Assembly (NCBI RefSeq): GCF_027912415.1
Contig: NZ_CP115175.1
Coordinates: 1,116,001-1,180,000 of the forward strand
Length of the DNA: 64,000 nt
Direction: 5' to 3'
From: Homoserinibacter sp. YIM 151385
Lineage (GTDB): Bacteria > Actinomycetota > Actinomycetes > Actinomycetales > Microbacteriaceae
The notes under the pieces are model-generated. The model saw only the letters and a list, made by a program, of their open reading frames with translations. It was not told the DNA's origin and ran no database searches. Shown piece after piece: positions 46,953 through 54,791 of the stretch (within the stretch, counting starts at the first letter, position 1; each line of letters begins with the position of its first letter). The translations under genes were made by a program, and so were the position numbers.

Positions 46953-47213
46953 TCAGACCGCGCGCGCGAGCGCCGTCAACACCTGGTCGAGCGTCGGGAT
47001 GCCCTCCGCGCGGAAGACGCGCGCTCCGCCGTCGTCGCGGACGACGACGGTCGGGGTGGAGCGGATGCCCTCGACCTCGGCGGCCTCGGCATGCCGCACG
47101 ACGTCGAGCTCGACGATCTCCGCCCGCGGCACGAGCCGCGCGGCCTCGGCGAGCACGGCGCGCGTGCGCATGCACGGCTCGCAGAAGGCGGAGGTGTAGA
47201 GCTCGACGCGCAT
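46953..47213 (-). CDS. Thioredoxin/glutaredoxin-like protein
   Basis: An 86-residue small thioredoxin-fold protein with a CxxC site in TSAFCEPCMRTR (Cys11, Cys14) and the cis-Pro in RSTPTVVV. Probably a thiol-disulfide oxidoreductase of the glutaredoxin/NrdH size class. No strong RBS or -10 box is seen; the start at ATG 47213 fits the fold. It ends next to the tRNA-Arg 3' end on the other strand. Confidence 0.87.
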   Translation of the reverse strand: MRVELYTSAFCEPCMRTRAVLAEAARLVPRAEIVELDVVRHAEAAEVEGIRSTPTVVVRDDGGARVFRAEGIPTLDQVLTALARAV

Positions 47214-47251
47214 GGCGGGGGGAACCGCCGCGGGTGCGCGGAGATTCCCGA

Positions 47252-47473
47252 TCAGGCGACGCCCGCGAGGAGCGCGACGCCGAGGATCGCCGAGGCGACC
47301 GCGAGGACGAGCGCGATGACGACGAGCACGATGTGCACCGTGAGGAAGGTCGTCGCCCTGCCGTGCTCGTCGCGGGCGCGGGGGTCCTGGATCACGCGCT
47401 TGAGGAAGCGGGGCCACGTCACGACGTTGAAGGCGGCGTTGAGGAAGAGGAGCACGGCGATGGCGACGGTCAC
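47252..47473 (-). CDS. SCO4848-type small membrane protein
   Basis: A 73-residue protein with two membrane segments (about 2-20 and 46-72) around a basic loop (PRFLKRVIQDPRARDEHGR). The pattern matches the actinobacterial SCO4848 family of unknown function. It starts with GTG; TAGGGT (47480-47485) ends six bases before it, so it is predicted leaderless. Divergent from the MarR gene. Confidence 0.83.
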   Translation of the reverse strand: MTVAIAVLLFLNAAFNVVTWPRFLKRVIQDPRARDEHGRATTFLTVHIVLVVIALVLAVASAILGVALLAGVA

Positions 47474-47506
47474 GCTCCGACCCTAGCGGGCAGATGCTTC
47501 AGCACG

Positions 47507-47528
47507 TTATATATCTCAGGTATATAAT
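47507..47528 (+). promoter_or_regulatory. MarR-type operator overlapping a consensus -10 box
   Basis: The inverted repeat TTATATA (47507-47513) and TATATAA (47521-47527) has a seven-base spacer. The right arm overlaps a perfect TATAAT -10 box (47523-47528), six bases before the MarR ATG. It is strikingly AT-rich in this genome. Binding by the encoded MarR protein would block the promoter. Confidence 0.75.
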
Positions 47529-47534
47529 TGGGGC

Positions 47535-47966
47535 ATGACCCGGAACGACATCCTCGAATCCCTCCTCGTGTCGTCGCACCGGCTCGTGCGCATCGCCGCA
47601 CAGCGCACCGGCTCGACGATCCCCTCCGCCACCTGGCGCACCCTCGCGATCCTCGAGGCCGAGGGGCCGATGCGGATCGGCGAGCTCGCGAAGGCGAGCC
47701 GCGTCACGCAGCCCGGCATGACGCGACTGCTCGCCGGCATGGTCGAGGAGGAGCTCGTGCTCCGCATCGCCGACACCGAGGACTCCCGCGCCTGGCTGAT
47801 CCGCGTCACCGCGAAGGGCTCGCGACAGCTCGCCGAGTGGCGGCAGACCCTCGCCGAGCAGATGCAGCAGGACTTCCAGGGGCTCGACGCCGAGGAGTGG
47901 GCGCTGCTCGCGCGCGCGGCCGAGCTGCTCGAGTCGCGCATCGGCAGCCGGGCGCTCGCCTCGTGA
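47535..47966 (+). CDS. MarR-family transcriptional regulator
   Basis: A 143-residue winged-helix dimeric regulator: helix-turn-helix region MRIGELAKASRVTQPGMTRLLAGM, wing RIADTEDSRAWLIRVT, and flanking dimerisation helices. It should repress its own operon through the palindrome just upstream and respond to a small ligand exported by the MFS protein encoded next. TATAAT ends six bases before the ATG, so the mRNA is predicted leaderless. The stop overlaps the MFS GTG start (GTGA). Confidence 0.94.
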   Translation: MTRNDILESLLVSSHRLVRIAAQRTGSTIPSATWRTLAILEAEGPMRIGELAKASRVTQPGMTRLLAGMVEEELVLRIADTEDSRAWLIRVTAKGSRQLAEWRQTLAEQMQQDFQGLDAEEWALLARAAELLESRIGSRALAS

Positions 47967-49210
47967 GCGCGCACGCCGGGACCGGCACCCGCATCCTCCG
48001 CCAGCCGAAGCAGGTGTGGGCGGTCGCGTTCGCCTGCGTCGTCGCGTTCATGGGCATCGGCCTCGTCGATCCGATCCTCCCCGCCATCGCGAAGGAGCTC
48101 CGCGCGAGCGAGACCGAGACCGAGCTGCTCTTCACGAGCTACCTGCTCGTCACCGGCCTCGCGATGCTCGTCACGAGCTTCATCTCGAGCCGCATCGGCG
48201 CCCGTGCGACGCTCATGATCGGCCTCGCCCTCATCGTCGTCTTCGCGCTCGCGGCCGCGCTCTCCGGGAGCGTGGATGCCGTGATCGGCTTCCGCGCCGG
48301 CTGGGGGCTCGGCAACGCCCTCTTCATCTCGACGGCGCTCGCGAGCATCGTCGGCGCGGCCTCGGGCGGCAGCTCCGCCGCGATCGTGCTCTACGAGGCG
48401 GCGCTCGGGCTCGGCATCGCGATCGGCCCCCTGCTCGGCGGCCTCCTCGGCTCGCTGAGCTGGCGCGGGCCCTTCTTCGGCGTCGCGGTGCTCATGGCGA
48501 TCGCGTTCATCGCCATCGCGGTGCTCCTCGGGGCGGACGATCGCGCCGCCCGGCAGCCGACCCGGCTCTCCGCCCCGCTGCGCGCGCTGCGCATCCCCGC
48601 GCTCGCGGTCCTCGCCGCGACCGCGCTCTTCTACAACATCGGCTTCTTCACGCTCCTCGCCTGGACGCCCTTCGCGCTCCCGGAGGACTTCTCCGCGCTC
48701 GATCTCGGCCTCACCTTCTTCGGCTGGGGCGTCGCCGTCGCGGTGACGAGCGTCTGGGTCGCGCCGCTGCTCACCGCGCGTCTGCGCCGCACGACCGTGC
48801 TCGGCCTCGCGCTCCCCGTGCTCGCGCTCGACCTCGTCGCCGCCGGGCTCCTCACCTCGAGCGCCGCCGCGCTCATCGTCTGCGTGGTCGTCGGCGGGCT
48901 CGTGCTCGGCGTCCTCAACACCGTCCTCACCGAGGCCGTGATGGAGGCGACCGAGCTGCCGAGGAGCGTCGCCAGCTCCGCCTACTCGGCCGTCCGCTTC
49001 ATCGGCGGCGCGGTCGCCCCGCCGCTCATGGCGCTCCTCGCCGCCCTCAGCGGGAGCGATGCGGTGCCGTTCCTCGCGGGTGCCGGCTCGGTCGCGGTCG
49101 CGACCGTCGTCGTGCTCGCGGGCCGGCGCGCGCTCGCCCGCGTCGACGGCCGCGGCCCCGAGCCCGCGCGCGTGGAGGCGGAGGCGATCGGCGTCGGCGA
49201 CGCCGCCTGA
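47963..49210 (+). CDS. MFS transporter (drug-exporter type)
   Basis: A 415-residue permease with about twelve membrane segments. The N-terminal helix FMGIGLVDPILPAIA is typical of the 12-TM drug/H+ antiporter branch, and the loop between helices 2 and 3 (SSRIGARATLMIG) matches motif A in weakened form. The C-terminal tail is Arg/Glu/Ala-rich. It starts with GTG overlapping the MarR stop, so it is co-regulated with MarR. The substrate is unknown but is probably an antimicrobial or metabolite sensed by MarR. Confidence 0.93.
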   Translation: MSAHAGTGTRILRQPKQVWAVAFACVVAFMGIGLVDPILPAIAKELRASETETELLFTSYLLVTGLAMLVTSFISSRIGARATLMIGLALIVVFALAAALSGSVDAVIGFRAGWGLGNALFISTALASIVGAASGGSSAAIVLYEAALGLGIAIGPLLGGLLGSLSWRGPFFGVAVLMAIAFIAIAVLLGADDRAARQPTRLSAPLRALRIPALAVLAATALFYNIGFFTLLAWTPFALPEDFSALDLGLTFFGWGVAVAVTSVWVAPLLTARLRRTTVLGLALPVLALDLVAAGLLTSSAAALIVCVVVGGLVLGVLNTVLTEAVMEATELPRSVASSAYSAVRFIGGAVAPPLMALLAALSGSDAVPFLAGAGSVAVATVVVLAGRRALARVDGRGPEPARVEAEAIGVGDAA

Positions 49211-49223
49211 CTAGGGTGGACGG

Positions 49224-49847
49224 GTGAGCACCCGCCCCGATGTCCTCGTCTGGATCGACTGCGAGATGACCGGCCTCGACGTCGGCGTCGACGAGCTCGT
49301 CGAGGTCGCGGTCGTCGTCACCGACTCCGAGCTGGAGCCGCTCGACCCCGGATTCTCGATCGTGATCAAGCCCGATCAGTCGGCGCTCGACAACATGGGC
49401 GAGTTCGTGACCGACATGCACCGGACGAGCGGGCTCCTCGAGGAGATCCCGAACGGCGTCAGCCTCGCCGACGCCGAGTACCAGGTGCTCGAGTACATCC
49501 TCCGCTTCGCGCCCGAGCACGGCACGGCGCCCCTCGCGGGCAACACGATCGGCACCGACCGGATGTTCCTCGCCAAGTACATGCCGCGCATCGACCAGCA
49601 CCTGCACTACCGCTCGATCGACGTCTCGAGCATCAAGGAGCTCTCGCGCCGCTGGTTCCCCCGCGCCTATTTCCAGAGCCCCGAGAAGCACGGCGGGCAC
49701 CGGGCGCTCGCCGACATCCTCGAATCCATCCGCGAGCTCGCGTACTACCGCAAGGCGGTCTTCGTGCCGCAGCCCGGACCGAGCTCGGAGGAGGCCAAGA
49801 CGGCCTCCGCCGAGATCGTGTCCGACTGGGCGCCGCGGATGTCGTAG
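49224..49847 (+). CDS. orn: Oligoribonuclease
   Basis: A 207-residue DEDDh 3'-5' exonuclease that degrades 2-5-nt RNAs, including the pGpG from cyclic-di-GMP. Motifs: VWIDCEMTGLD (Asp/Glu), the middle region with the Asp of SIDVSSIKEL, and HRALADILESI (His/Asp). It starts with GTG; TAGGGT (49212-49217) ends six bases before it, so the mRNA is predicted leaderless. Its TAG stop is the start of the -10 box for tRNA-His. Confidence 0.96.
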   Translation: MSTRPDVLVWIDCEMTGLDVGVDELVEVAVVVTDSELEPLDPGFSIVIKPDQSALDNMGEFVTDMHRTSGLLEEIPNGVSLADAEYQVLEYILRFAPEHGTAPLAGNTIGTDRMFLAKYMPRIDQHLHYRSIDVSSIKELSRRWFPRAYFQSPEKHGGHRALADILESIRELAYYRKAVFVPQPGPSSEEAKTASAEIVSDWAPRMS

Positions 49848-49850
49848 AAT
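49845..49850 (+). promoter_or_regulatory. tRNA-His promoter -10 box fused to the orn stop codon
   Basis: TAGAAT, whose first three bases are the orn stop. Predicted start near 49857, giving a tRNA leader of about 24 nt. Confidence 0.6.
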
Positions 49851-49880
49851 CGTCCGGTTGCGTCTTTCAGACCACAACAT

Positions 49881-49957
49881 GGTGGGTGTAGCTCAGTTGG
49901 TAGAGCACTGGCTTGTGGTGCCGGTGGCCGCGGGTTCAAGTCCCGTCATCCACCCCA
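49881..49957 (+). tRNA. tRNA-His (anticodon GTG)
   Basis: The extra G(-1) at 49881 faces C73 at 49954, the tRNA-His identity feature. Acceptor GTGGGTG with CATCCAC has one G-U pair. The anticodon loop contains TTGTGGT with anticodon GTG. CCA is encoded at 49955-49957, and its A is also the first base of the downstream clpS ATG. Confidence 0.95.
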
Positions 49958-50322
49958 TGATGAACGCCGCCACGGCACCGGAGGGATCCGATGCCGGAGG
50001 CGGCGTTCTGCTCGTCGGGACCGCCCCGCTGCACTCGTCCGTCCAGCAGGACGAGGCCGTCCAGCACGAGGATGCGACCCGCTTCGACACGCCCTGGACG
50101 ACCGTCGTCTGGAACGACCCGGTCAACCTCATGAACTATGTCGCGCGCGTCTTCCGCCGCTACTTCGGCTTCAGCCCGGAGGAGGCGCAGCGGCTCATGC
50201 TCCAGGTGCACCACGACGGCAGGGCCGTCGTCGCGACGGGGCCGCGCGAGGAGATGGAGCGCCACGTGGAGGCGATGCACGAGTTCGGCCTGTGGGCGAC
50301 CGTCGGGAAGGCGGGCTCGTGA
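49957..50322 (+). CDS. clpS: ATP-dependent Clp protease adaptor ClpS
   Basis: About 121 residues; adaptor that delivers N-degron substrates to a Clp ATPase. The core begins at TPWTTVVWNDPVNLMNYVARVF, with the N-end-rule pocket and the ClpC/ClpA-binding HHDGRAVVATG, and closes with EFGLWATV. The first 40 residues are unusual low-complexity sequence. The start is uncertain: ATG 49957 overlaps the tRNA-His CCA by one base and ATG 49960 follows directly; neither has a leader of its own. The stop overlaps the DUF2017 GTG. Confidence 0.9.
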   Translation: MMNAATAPEGSDAGGGVLLVGTAPLHSSVQQDEAVQHEDATRFDTPWTTVVWNDPVNLMNYVARVFRRYFGFSPEEAQRLMLQVHHDGRAVVATGPREEMERHVEAMHEFGLWATVGKAGS

Positions 50323-50813
50323 CGCGCATCCAGGTCGAGTCCGATCGCATCGCCGTGCTCTTCGAGGCCGGCGAGGCGGGCGTGCTCGGCAGCCTCGCCG
50401 CGCAGCTCGCCGAGCTCATGGGGCACGCCGAGCACCCGGCGACCGCCGCCGATCCGGCGCTGCGCCGCATCCTCCCCGAGGCCTACCCGGACGACGCGGA
50501 GGCGAGCGCCGAGTTCCGCCGGTACAGCCAGCAGGAGCTCGCGGGGCGCAAGGCCGCCGCCGCGACCCGACTGCTCGAGGAGCTCGGCAGCAGCACGGTC
50601 TCGAGCCGACCCACCCGCATCGACCTCGACCTCGCCGACGCCGAGCGCTGGCTCCGGACCATCACCGATGCGCGCCTCGCCCTCGCGAGCCGGCTCGGCA
50701 TCCTGCAGGACGGCGATGAGCCGGAGGACGGCCCGGCGGCCGCGCTCTACCAGTGGCTCGGCGAGGTCCAGTGGACGCTCGTGGATGCGGTCGACGAGCT
50801 GGAGGCGCGCTGA
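50319..50813 (+). CDS. DUF2017 family protein
   Basis: A 164-residue cytoplasmic protein, typically encoded after clpS in actinobacteria. Pattern: TRIQVESDRIAVLFEAGEAGVLGSLA, an acidic/Arg helical middle, DLADAERWLRTITDARLALASRLGI and a C-terminal YQWLGEVQWTLVDAV. Function is unknown; the conserved neighbourhood suggests a link with ClpS-dependent proteolysis or the following peptidase. It starts with GTG overlapping the clpS stop and ends on the ATG of the next gene (TGATG). Confidence 0.9.
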   Translation: MTRIQVESDRIAVLFEAGEAGVLGSLAAQLAELMGHAEHPATAADPALRRILPEAYPDDAEASAEFRRYSQQELAGRKAAAATRLLEELGSSTVSSRPTRIDLDLADAERWLRTITDARLALASRLGILQDGDEPEDGPAAALYQWLGEVQWTLVDAVDELEAR

Positions 50814-51166
50814 TGGCCCTCGAGATGAGCGAGGAGGAGTTCGAGCGGCACGTCGTCGCCGAGCTCGACGAGCTGCCCGACGACATGGTCGACGGCCTCG
50901 ACAACGTCGTCTTCGTGACGGAGCCGCGACCGGAGGACGGCTCGCTCGACCTGCTCGGGCTCTACGAGGGCACCGCGCTCACCGAGCGCGACCGCTACGG
51001 CTTCGGCGAGCTGCCGGACCGCATCATCCTGTACCGCGAGCCGCTGCTCGCCCTCGCCGAGGACCTCGACCACCTCCGCGACGAGATCCACGTGACCCTC
51101 GTGCACGAGATCGCCCACTTCTACGGCATCGACGACGAGGAGCTGCACCGGCTGGGCTGGGCCTAG
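50813..51166 (+). CDS. Metallopeptidase family protein (zincin-like, DUF1025 type)
   Basis: A 117-residue minimal zincin. The zinc motif is HEIAHFYGID (His98, Glu99, His102), preceded by IILYREPLL. Small proteins of this family occur in most actinobacteria next to clpS and DUF2017; substrates are unknown. The TAG stop shares the palindrome CTAG with the stop of the convergent kinase gene. Confidence 0.9.
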   Translation: MALEMSEEEFERHVVAELDELPDDMVDGLDNVVFVTEPRPEDGSLDLLGLYEGTALTERDRYGFGELPDRIILYREPLLALAEDLDHLRDEIHVTLVHEIAHFYGIDDEELHRLGWA

Positions 51167-51687
51167 CCGCGCGCGATCGCCGGCGGGCGAGGATCCTCCG
51201 GCCCGAGCAGCGCGCCGTCGATCACGATGTCGGCCAGCTCCCGCGGCCGCTCCCGCGCCCAGAAGGCGCGCTCCTGCGCCGCCCAGCGCTCCCAGTGCGG
51301 CGCGTAGGCCTCGCCATCGCGGGCGAGCGCCCGAGCACGACGCGTCGGCTCGTCGAGCTCGATCCAGATCGCGAGCGAGACGAGCGAGCGGTTCACGACG
51401 CTGAGGGCCCCGCATCCCTCGACCACGAGAGGTCGAGCGGGGTCGACCGGATGCCACTCCGCGGGAGCCTGGGCGAGCCAGTCCCAGCGGCGCCAGGCCG
51501 CGACCGCCGGATCCAGCACCGCCTCGTGCACGTGTCGCGAGCCGGCCTCGAGCCCGTCCCAGCCCGGATAGAACATGTCGAGGCTGACGAGCTGCGCCCC
51601 CATCCCCGCCGCGAGCCCGGTCGCGAGCCGGGTCTTCCCGGCACCCGATCCGCCGTCCACGAGGACGACCATCCGCGACCCGCTCAC
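51163..51687 (-). CDS. P-loop kinase-like ATP-binding protein (uridine-kinase type)
   Basis: A 174-residue protein with Walker A GGSGAGKTRLA (residues 12-22), SLDMFYPGWDG near 35, the lid/acidic region VVEGCGALS near 88 and a helical C-terminus rich in Arg and Trp. This layout fits small uridine-kinase-like or AAA-type phosphotransferases. It starts with GTG overlapping the TGA of the ECF transmembrane gene, so it is the last gene of the TPP-controlled operon. A role in phosphorylating the imported pyrimidine is tempting but unproven. Confidence 0.8.
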   Translation of the reverse strand: MSGSRMVVLVDGGSGAGKTRLATGLAAGMGAQLVSLDMFYPGWDGLEAGSRHVHEAVLDPAVAAWRRWDWLAQAPAEWHPVDPARPLVVEGCGALSVVNRSLVSLAIWIELDEPTRRARALARDGEAYAPHWERWAAQERAFWARERPRELADIVIDGALLGPEDPRPPAIARG

Positions 51688-52493
51688 GACCAGATGAACT
51701 GGAACGTGCCGGCCGCGACCGCCGCGCCGAGCGCGAGGGCCATGACGAGACAGGAGCCGAGGATCGCGAGCGGGTCGGCGGCGCCGACCCGGGAGCGGCG
51801 CGAGCGCGACCGCGGGCCCGGAGCGCCGAACCCGCGTGCCTCCATCGCGGTCGCGAGCTTCGTGCCGCGGCGCACCGCGAACACGAGCAGCACGAAGGCC
51901 ATGGTCGCGGCCCGCCGGAGCCGCCCGGCGTCGCCGACCCCCCGGGCTCGACGCGCGAGCTCCATGCTGCGCCAGTCGTCGAGGAAGAGCCCGAGCATCC
52001 GCGCGCCCGCGAGCACGCCGAACACGAGCCGGTCCGGCATCCGCCAGACCTGCGTGAGCGCGTCGGCGAGCTCGGTCGCGTCCAGGCGCGAGAAGAGCAG
52101 GATCGTGGGGATGCCGAGCGCCAGCACTCGGAGCGTCACCGCGATCGCGAGCGCGATGGAGTCATCGCTGATCGTCGCGAACCAGAACGAGAGGTGGATG
52201 CGGCCGCCGGGCTCGGCGTAGAGCAGCATGCTCACGCCCGCGATCGGCGCGAAGGCCGCGATCGGCGCGAGACGGCGCGCGACGAGAGCGAGCGGGAGGC
52301 CCGAGAGCGGGATCGCGGCGAGCATGAGCGCGACGGCGACGGCCGAGCTCACCCAGTCGATGCTGGCGAAGAGCGGCAGGGCGAGGATCGCGGTCATGAG
52401 GATGCGCGTCGCCGGGTTGACGCGCTCGAGCGGGGCCCGGCGCGCCGGGGCCGACACCGCATCCCGGGCGGGCGGCTGGATCGTGGCGGTCAT
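51684..52493 (-). CDS. ECF transporter transmembrane protein (EcfT/CbiQ family)
   Basis: A 269-residue membrane protein. After a basic Ala-rich N-terminus it has about five to six membrane segments; the cytoplasmic coupling motifs ARRARGV and AMEARGF (the Ala-Arg-Gly signatures that touch the ATPases) lie near residues 180 and 218. It links the YkoE-like substrate-binding subunit to the fused ATPase. The ATG overlaps the stop of the ATPase gene. Confidence 0.93.
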   Translation of the reverse strand: MTATIQPPARDAVSAPARRAPLERVNPATRILMTAILALPLFASIDWVSSAVAVALMLAAIPLSGLPLALVARRLAPIAAFAPIAGVSMLLYAEPGGRIHLSFWFATISDDSIALAIAVTLRVLALGIPTILLFSRLDATELADALTQVWRMPDRLVFGVLAGARMLGLFLDDWRSMELARRARGVGDAGRLRRAATMAFVLLVFAVRRGTKLATAMEARGFGAPGPRSRSRRSRVGAADPLAILGSCLVMALALGAAVAAGTFQFIWS

Positions 52494-53983
52494 GCGGCCC
52501 GCCCGTCGCGCGCCGCCGCGGGCACGGCCTCGCCCAGCTGGCCGAGTCGGATCAGGTGCGTGCCGAGGTGCTCGACCACGCCCTCGTCGTGCGTGACCGA
52601 GACGAGCGCGGTCCCGCGGGCGAGCTCCTCCTGGAGGAGCCGCACGAGCTCGATCCAGCTGACGCGATCCTGCCCGAAGGTGGGCTCGTCGAGCACCATG
52701 ACGGCCGGCCGGCTCGCGAGCACGGTCGCGACGCTGAGCCGGCGCTTCTGGCCGCCGGAGAGCGTGAAGGGGTTCGCCTCGGCGAGCTCGGCGAGGCCGA
52801 GCCGCTCGAGCAGCTCATCCGTCCGCGCGGCGACCTGGGCGGGGCTCCAGCCGAGCCGACGGGGCCCGACCGCGAGCTCCTCGCGGAGCGTCTGCGCGAG
52901 GAACTGGTGCTCGGGCTCCTGGAAGACGGTGCCGATGCGGGTGAGCAGCTCGCGGGAGCGCCAGCGCAGCGGACGCGGGCCGAGCCGCCCGGCGATCGCG
53001 GTGGCGGCGCGCACCTCCCCCGCGACCTCGGGGAGCAGCCCCGCGAGGGTGAGCGCGAGCGTCGACTTGCCCGAGCCGTTCGGCCCCGTCACGACCGTCG
53101 AGGCGGCCGCGGGGATGTCGAGGTCGAGCCCGGTGCGGACGGCCCGCCGCGCGCGCCCCACCGCGAGCACGCGCGCCGCGAGCACGGGCTCCTCGCCGGC
53201 GGACGCCGTGACGGGGGCCGGCGCGGCCGGCAGCTCGAGCGGCGCCCCCGGCACCCACACGCCCGCCGCCGCGAGCGCGGCGCCCGCGCCCCCGAAGACC
53301 TCCTCGGGTGCGCCGTCCGCGAGGATCCCGCCCGCGGCGTCCAGCACCACCACCCGCGTCATGAGCCCCGACCAGACGGCCGTGCGGTGCTCGACGACGA
53401 CGAGCGTGGTGCCGTCGGCGACCGCGCGGCCGACGGCCTCGCGCACCTCCCGGACCCCCTCGGGGTCGAGGTTCGCGGTGGGCTCGTCGAGGAGCAGGAG
53501 GCCGGGGCGCATCGCGAGCACGCCCGCGAGCGCGAGCCGCTGCTTCTGCCCGCCCGAGAGCTCGGCGGTCGGGTGCGAGGCGGGGACGTCGAGCCCGACC
53601 GCCTCGAGCGCCGCGCGCACCCGCCCCGGGATCTCGTCGGCGGGCACGCCGAGGTTCTCGCAGCCGAAGGCGACGTCGTCGCCCACCCGGGCCAGGACCG
53701 CCTGCGAGTCCGGGTCCTGGAGGACGAGCCCGATGCGGCCGCGCTGGGATGCCGGCTCGGCGTCGTCGACGAGGAGCCGACCCGCCGACTCCCCCTCGTC
53801 CGCGCCGCCGAGGAGCCCCGCCATCCCGGCGAGGAGCGTCGACTTGCCCGAGCCGGAGGCGCCGAGCAGCAGGACCCGCTCGCCGGGCGCGATCTCGAGC
53901 GCCGCATCCCGCACCGCCCAGCGGCGGCGGCCGGCATGGCGCCAGCCCCAGCCGCGGGCGGAGACGGATGCGGCGCGCGGCAT
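52490..53983 (-). CDS. ECF transporter ATPase, two domains fused
   Basis: A 497-residue fusion of both energising ATPases. First domain: Walker A GASGSGKST near residue 41, LSGGQKQR near 143, LLLLDEPTANLDP. Second domain: GPNGSGKST near 299, LSGGQKRR, VMVLDEPTFGQD. A Pro/Ala-rich linker (about 245-268) joins them. This is the YkoD form. The ATG lies three bases beyond the stop of the YkoE-like gene, whose end supplies the GGAGGT ribosome binding site. Confidence 0.94.
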   Translation of the reverse strand: MPRAASVSARGWGWRHAGRRRWAVRDAALEIAPGERVLLLGASGSGKSTLLAGMAGLLGGADEGESAGRLLVDDAEPASQRGRIGLVLQDPDSQAVLARVGDDVAFGCENLGVPADEIPGRVRAALEAVGLDVPASHPTAELSGGQKQRLALAGVLAMRPGLLLLDEPTANLDPEGVREVREAVGRAVADGTTLVVVEHRTAVWSGLMTRVVVLDAAGGILADGAPEEVFGGAGAALAAAGVWVPGAPLELPAAPAPVTASAGEEPVLAARVLAVGRARRAVRTGLDLDIPAAASTVVTGPNGSGKSTLALTLAGLLPEVAGEVRAATAIAGRLGPRPLRWRSRELLTRIGTVFQEPEHQFLAQTLREELAVGPRRLGWSPAQVAARTDELLERLGLAELAEANPFTLSGGQKRRLSVATVLASRPAVMVLDEPTFGQDRVSWIELVRLLQEELARGTALVSVTHDEGVVEHLGTHLIRLGQLGEAVPAAARDGRAA

Positions 53984-53986
53984 CGT

Positions 53987-54640
53987 CTAGACCTCCCGCC
54001 GCGCCTCGCGGCCGACCGCGAAGCGTCCGAGCGCGCCCGTCGCGGCGACCGCGCGCACGAGCAGCCAGCCGAGGATGCCGGCGAGCACGACGCCGGAGAG
54101 CACGACCGTCGAGAGGTAGATGGCGTTGAACGCGACCGTCTTCGCGATGTTGCCGAACAGGAAGAACTCGAGCAGCCACGCGCCGACGCCCGCGCCCGCG
54201 CCCGCGAGCGCGGCGGTGGGGATGCCGAAGCGGCGGTAGCCGAAGGCCGCGAAGACCGCCTCGGCTCCGAGCCCCTGCGCGAGGCCCGACATGATCGTGG
54301 TCGGACCCCAGACGTTGCCGATGAGCGCCGAGACGGTCGCGCCGACGAGCTCGACGAGCAGGGCGGCCCCGGGCTTGCGGATGACGAGCCCGCCGACGAC
54401 GCCGCCGAGCAGCCAGACGCCGACGGCCGTGCCGCCGAAGCCGGGGGTGAGCGCGTCGGCCGCCTCGAACCAGGCGTAGCCGATCGTGTTCCAGACCCAG
54501 AAGACGAGGCCCATGGCGACGCCGAGGACGGCGGCGACGACGATGTCGACGACCCGCCAGCCGAGGCGGGACTCCAGGCCGCCCGGGCGGGCGGGATCGA
54601 CCGACTCGTGGGATGCGGTGGATTCGGTGGGTGCGTGCAC
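53987..54640 (-). CDS. ykoE: ECF transporter S component, YkoE family (thiamine precursor uptake)
   Basis: A 217-residue membrane protein with five to six hydrophobic segments from about residue 30, including YAWFEAADALTPGFGGTAVGVWLLGG and NVWGPTTIMSGLAQGLGAEAVF, which match YkoE. In this family the ligand is thought to be hydroxymethylpyrimidine or another thiamine precursor; the TPP riboswitch upstream agrees. The start is taken at GTG 54640 because GAAAGGG lies eight bases before it; the longer ATG at 54673 would put that RBS inside the gene. Confidence 0.92.
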   Translation of the reverse strand: MHAPTESTASHESVDPARPGGLESRLGWRVVDIVVAAVLGVAMGLVFWVWNTIGYAWFEAADALTPGFGGTAVGVWLLGGVVGGLVIRKPGAALLVELVGATVSALIGNVWGPTTIMSGLAQGLGAEAVFAAFGYRRFGIPTAALAGAGAGVGAWLLEFFLFGNIAKTVAFNAIYLSTVVLSGVVLAGILGWLLVRAVAATGALGRFAVGREARREV

Positions 54641-54687
54641 TGGACGTGCCCTTTCTCTCGTGGAAAGCGGCACGGGTACGAGATGTT

Positions 54688-54779
54688 CAGCCTCCCTGCG
54701 CCGGCATGATCCGGATCAGGTTCGACGGTCGAAGCTTCGGTCGCTTCCTCTCAGCCCGGCATACCGGACTCCCGTGTTC
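54688..54779 (-). promoter_or_regulatory. TPP (thiamine pyrophosphate) riboswitch
   Basis: On the minus strand the conserved parts are present in order: GGGCTGAGAGG (pyrimidine-sensing arm), then ACCTGATCCGGATCATGCCG (pyrophosphate arm) and the closing GCAGGGAGG. It should shut off the downstream ECF operon when TPP is plentiful. A small stem, CTCGT with ACGAG (54682-54678 and 54661-54657), lies just before the GAAAGGG ribosome binding site (54655-54649), so control may act by masking translation. Confidence 0.95.
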
Positions 54780-54785
54780 GGTCCG

Positions 54786-54791
54786 AGTCTA
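54786..54791 (-). promoter_or_regulatory. Thiamine operon promoter -10 box fused to the glycosyltransferase stop
   Basis: TAGACT on the minus strand; its TAG is the stop codon of the preceding glycosyltransferase gene. The predicted start near 54779 coincides with the riboswitch 5' end. The -35 region must therefore lie inside the glycosyltransferase gene. Confidence 0.65.
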
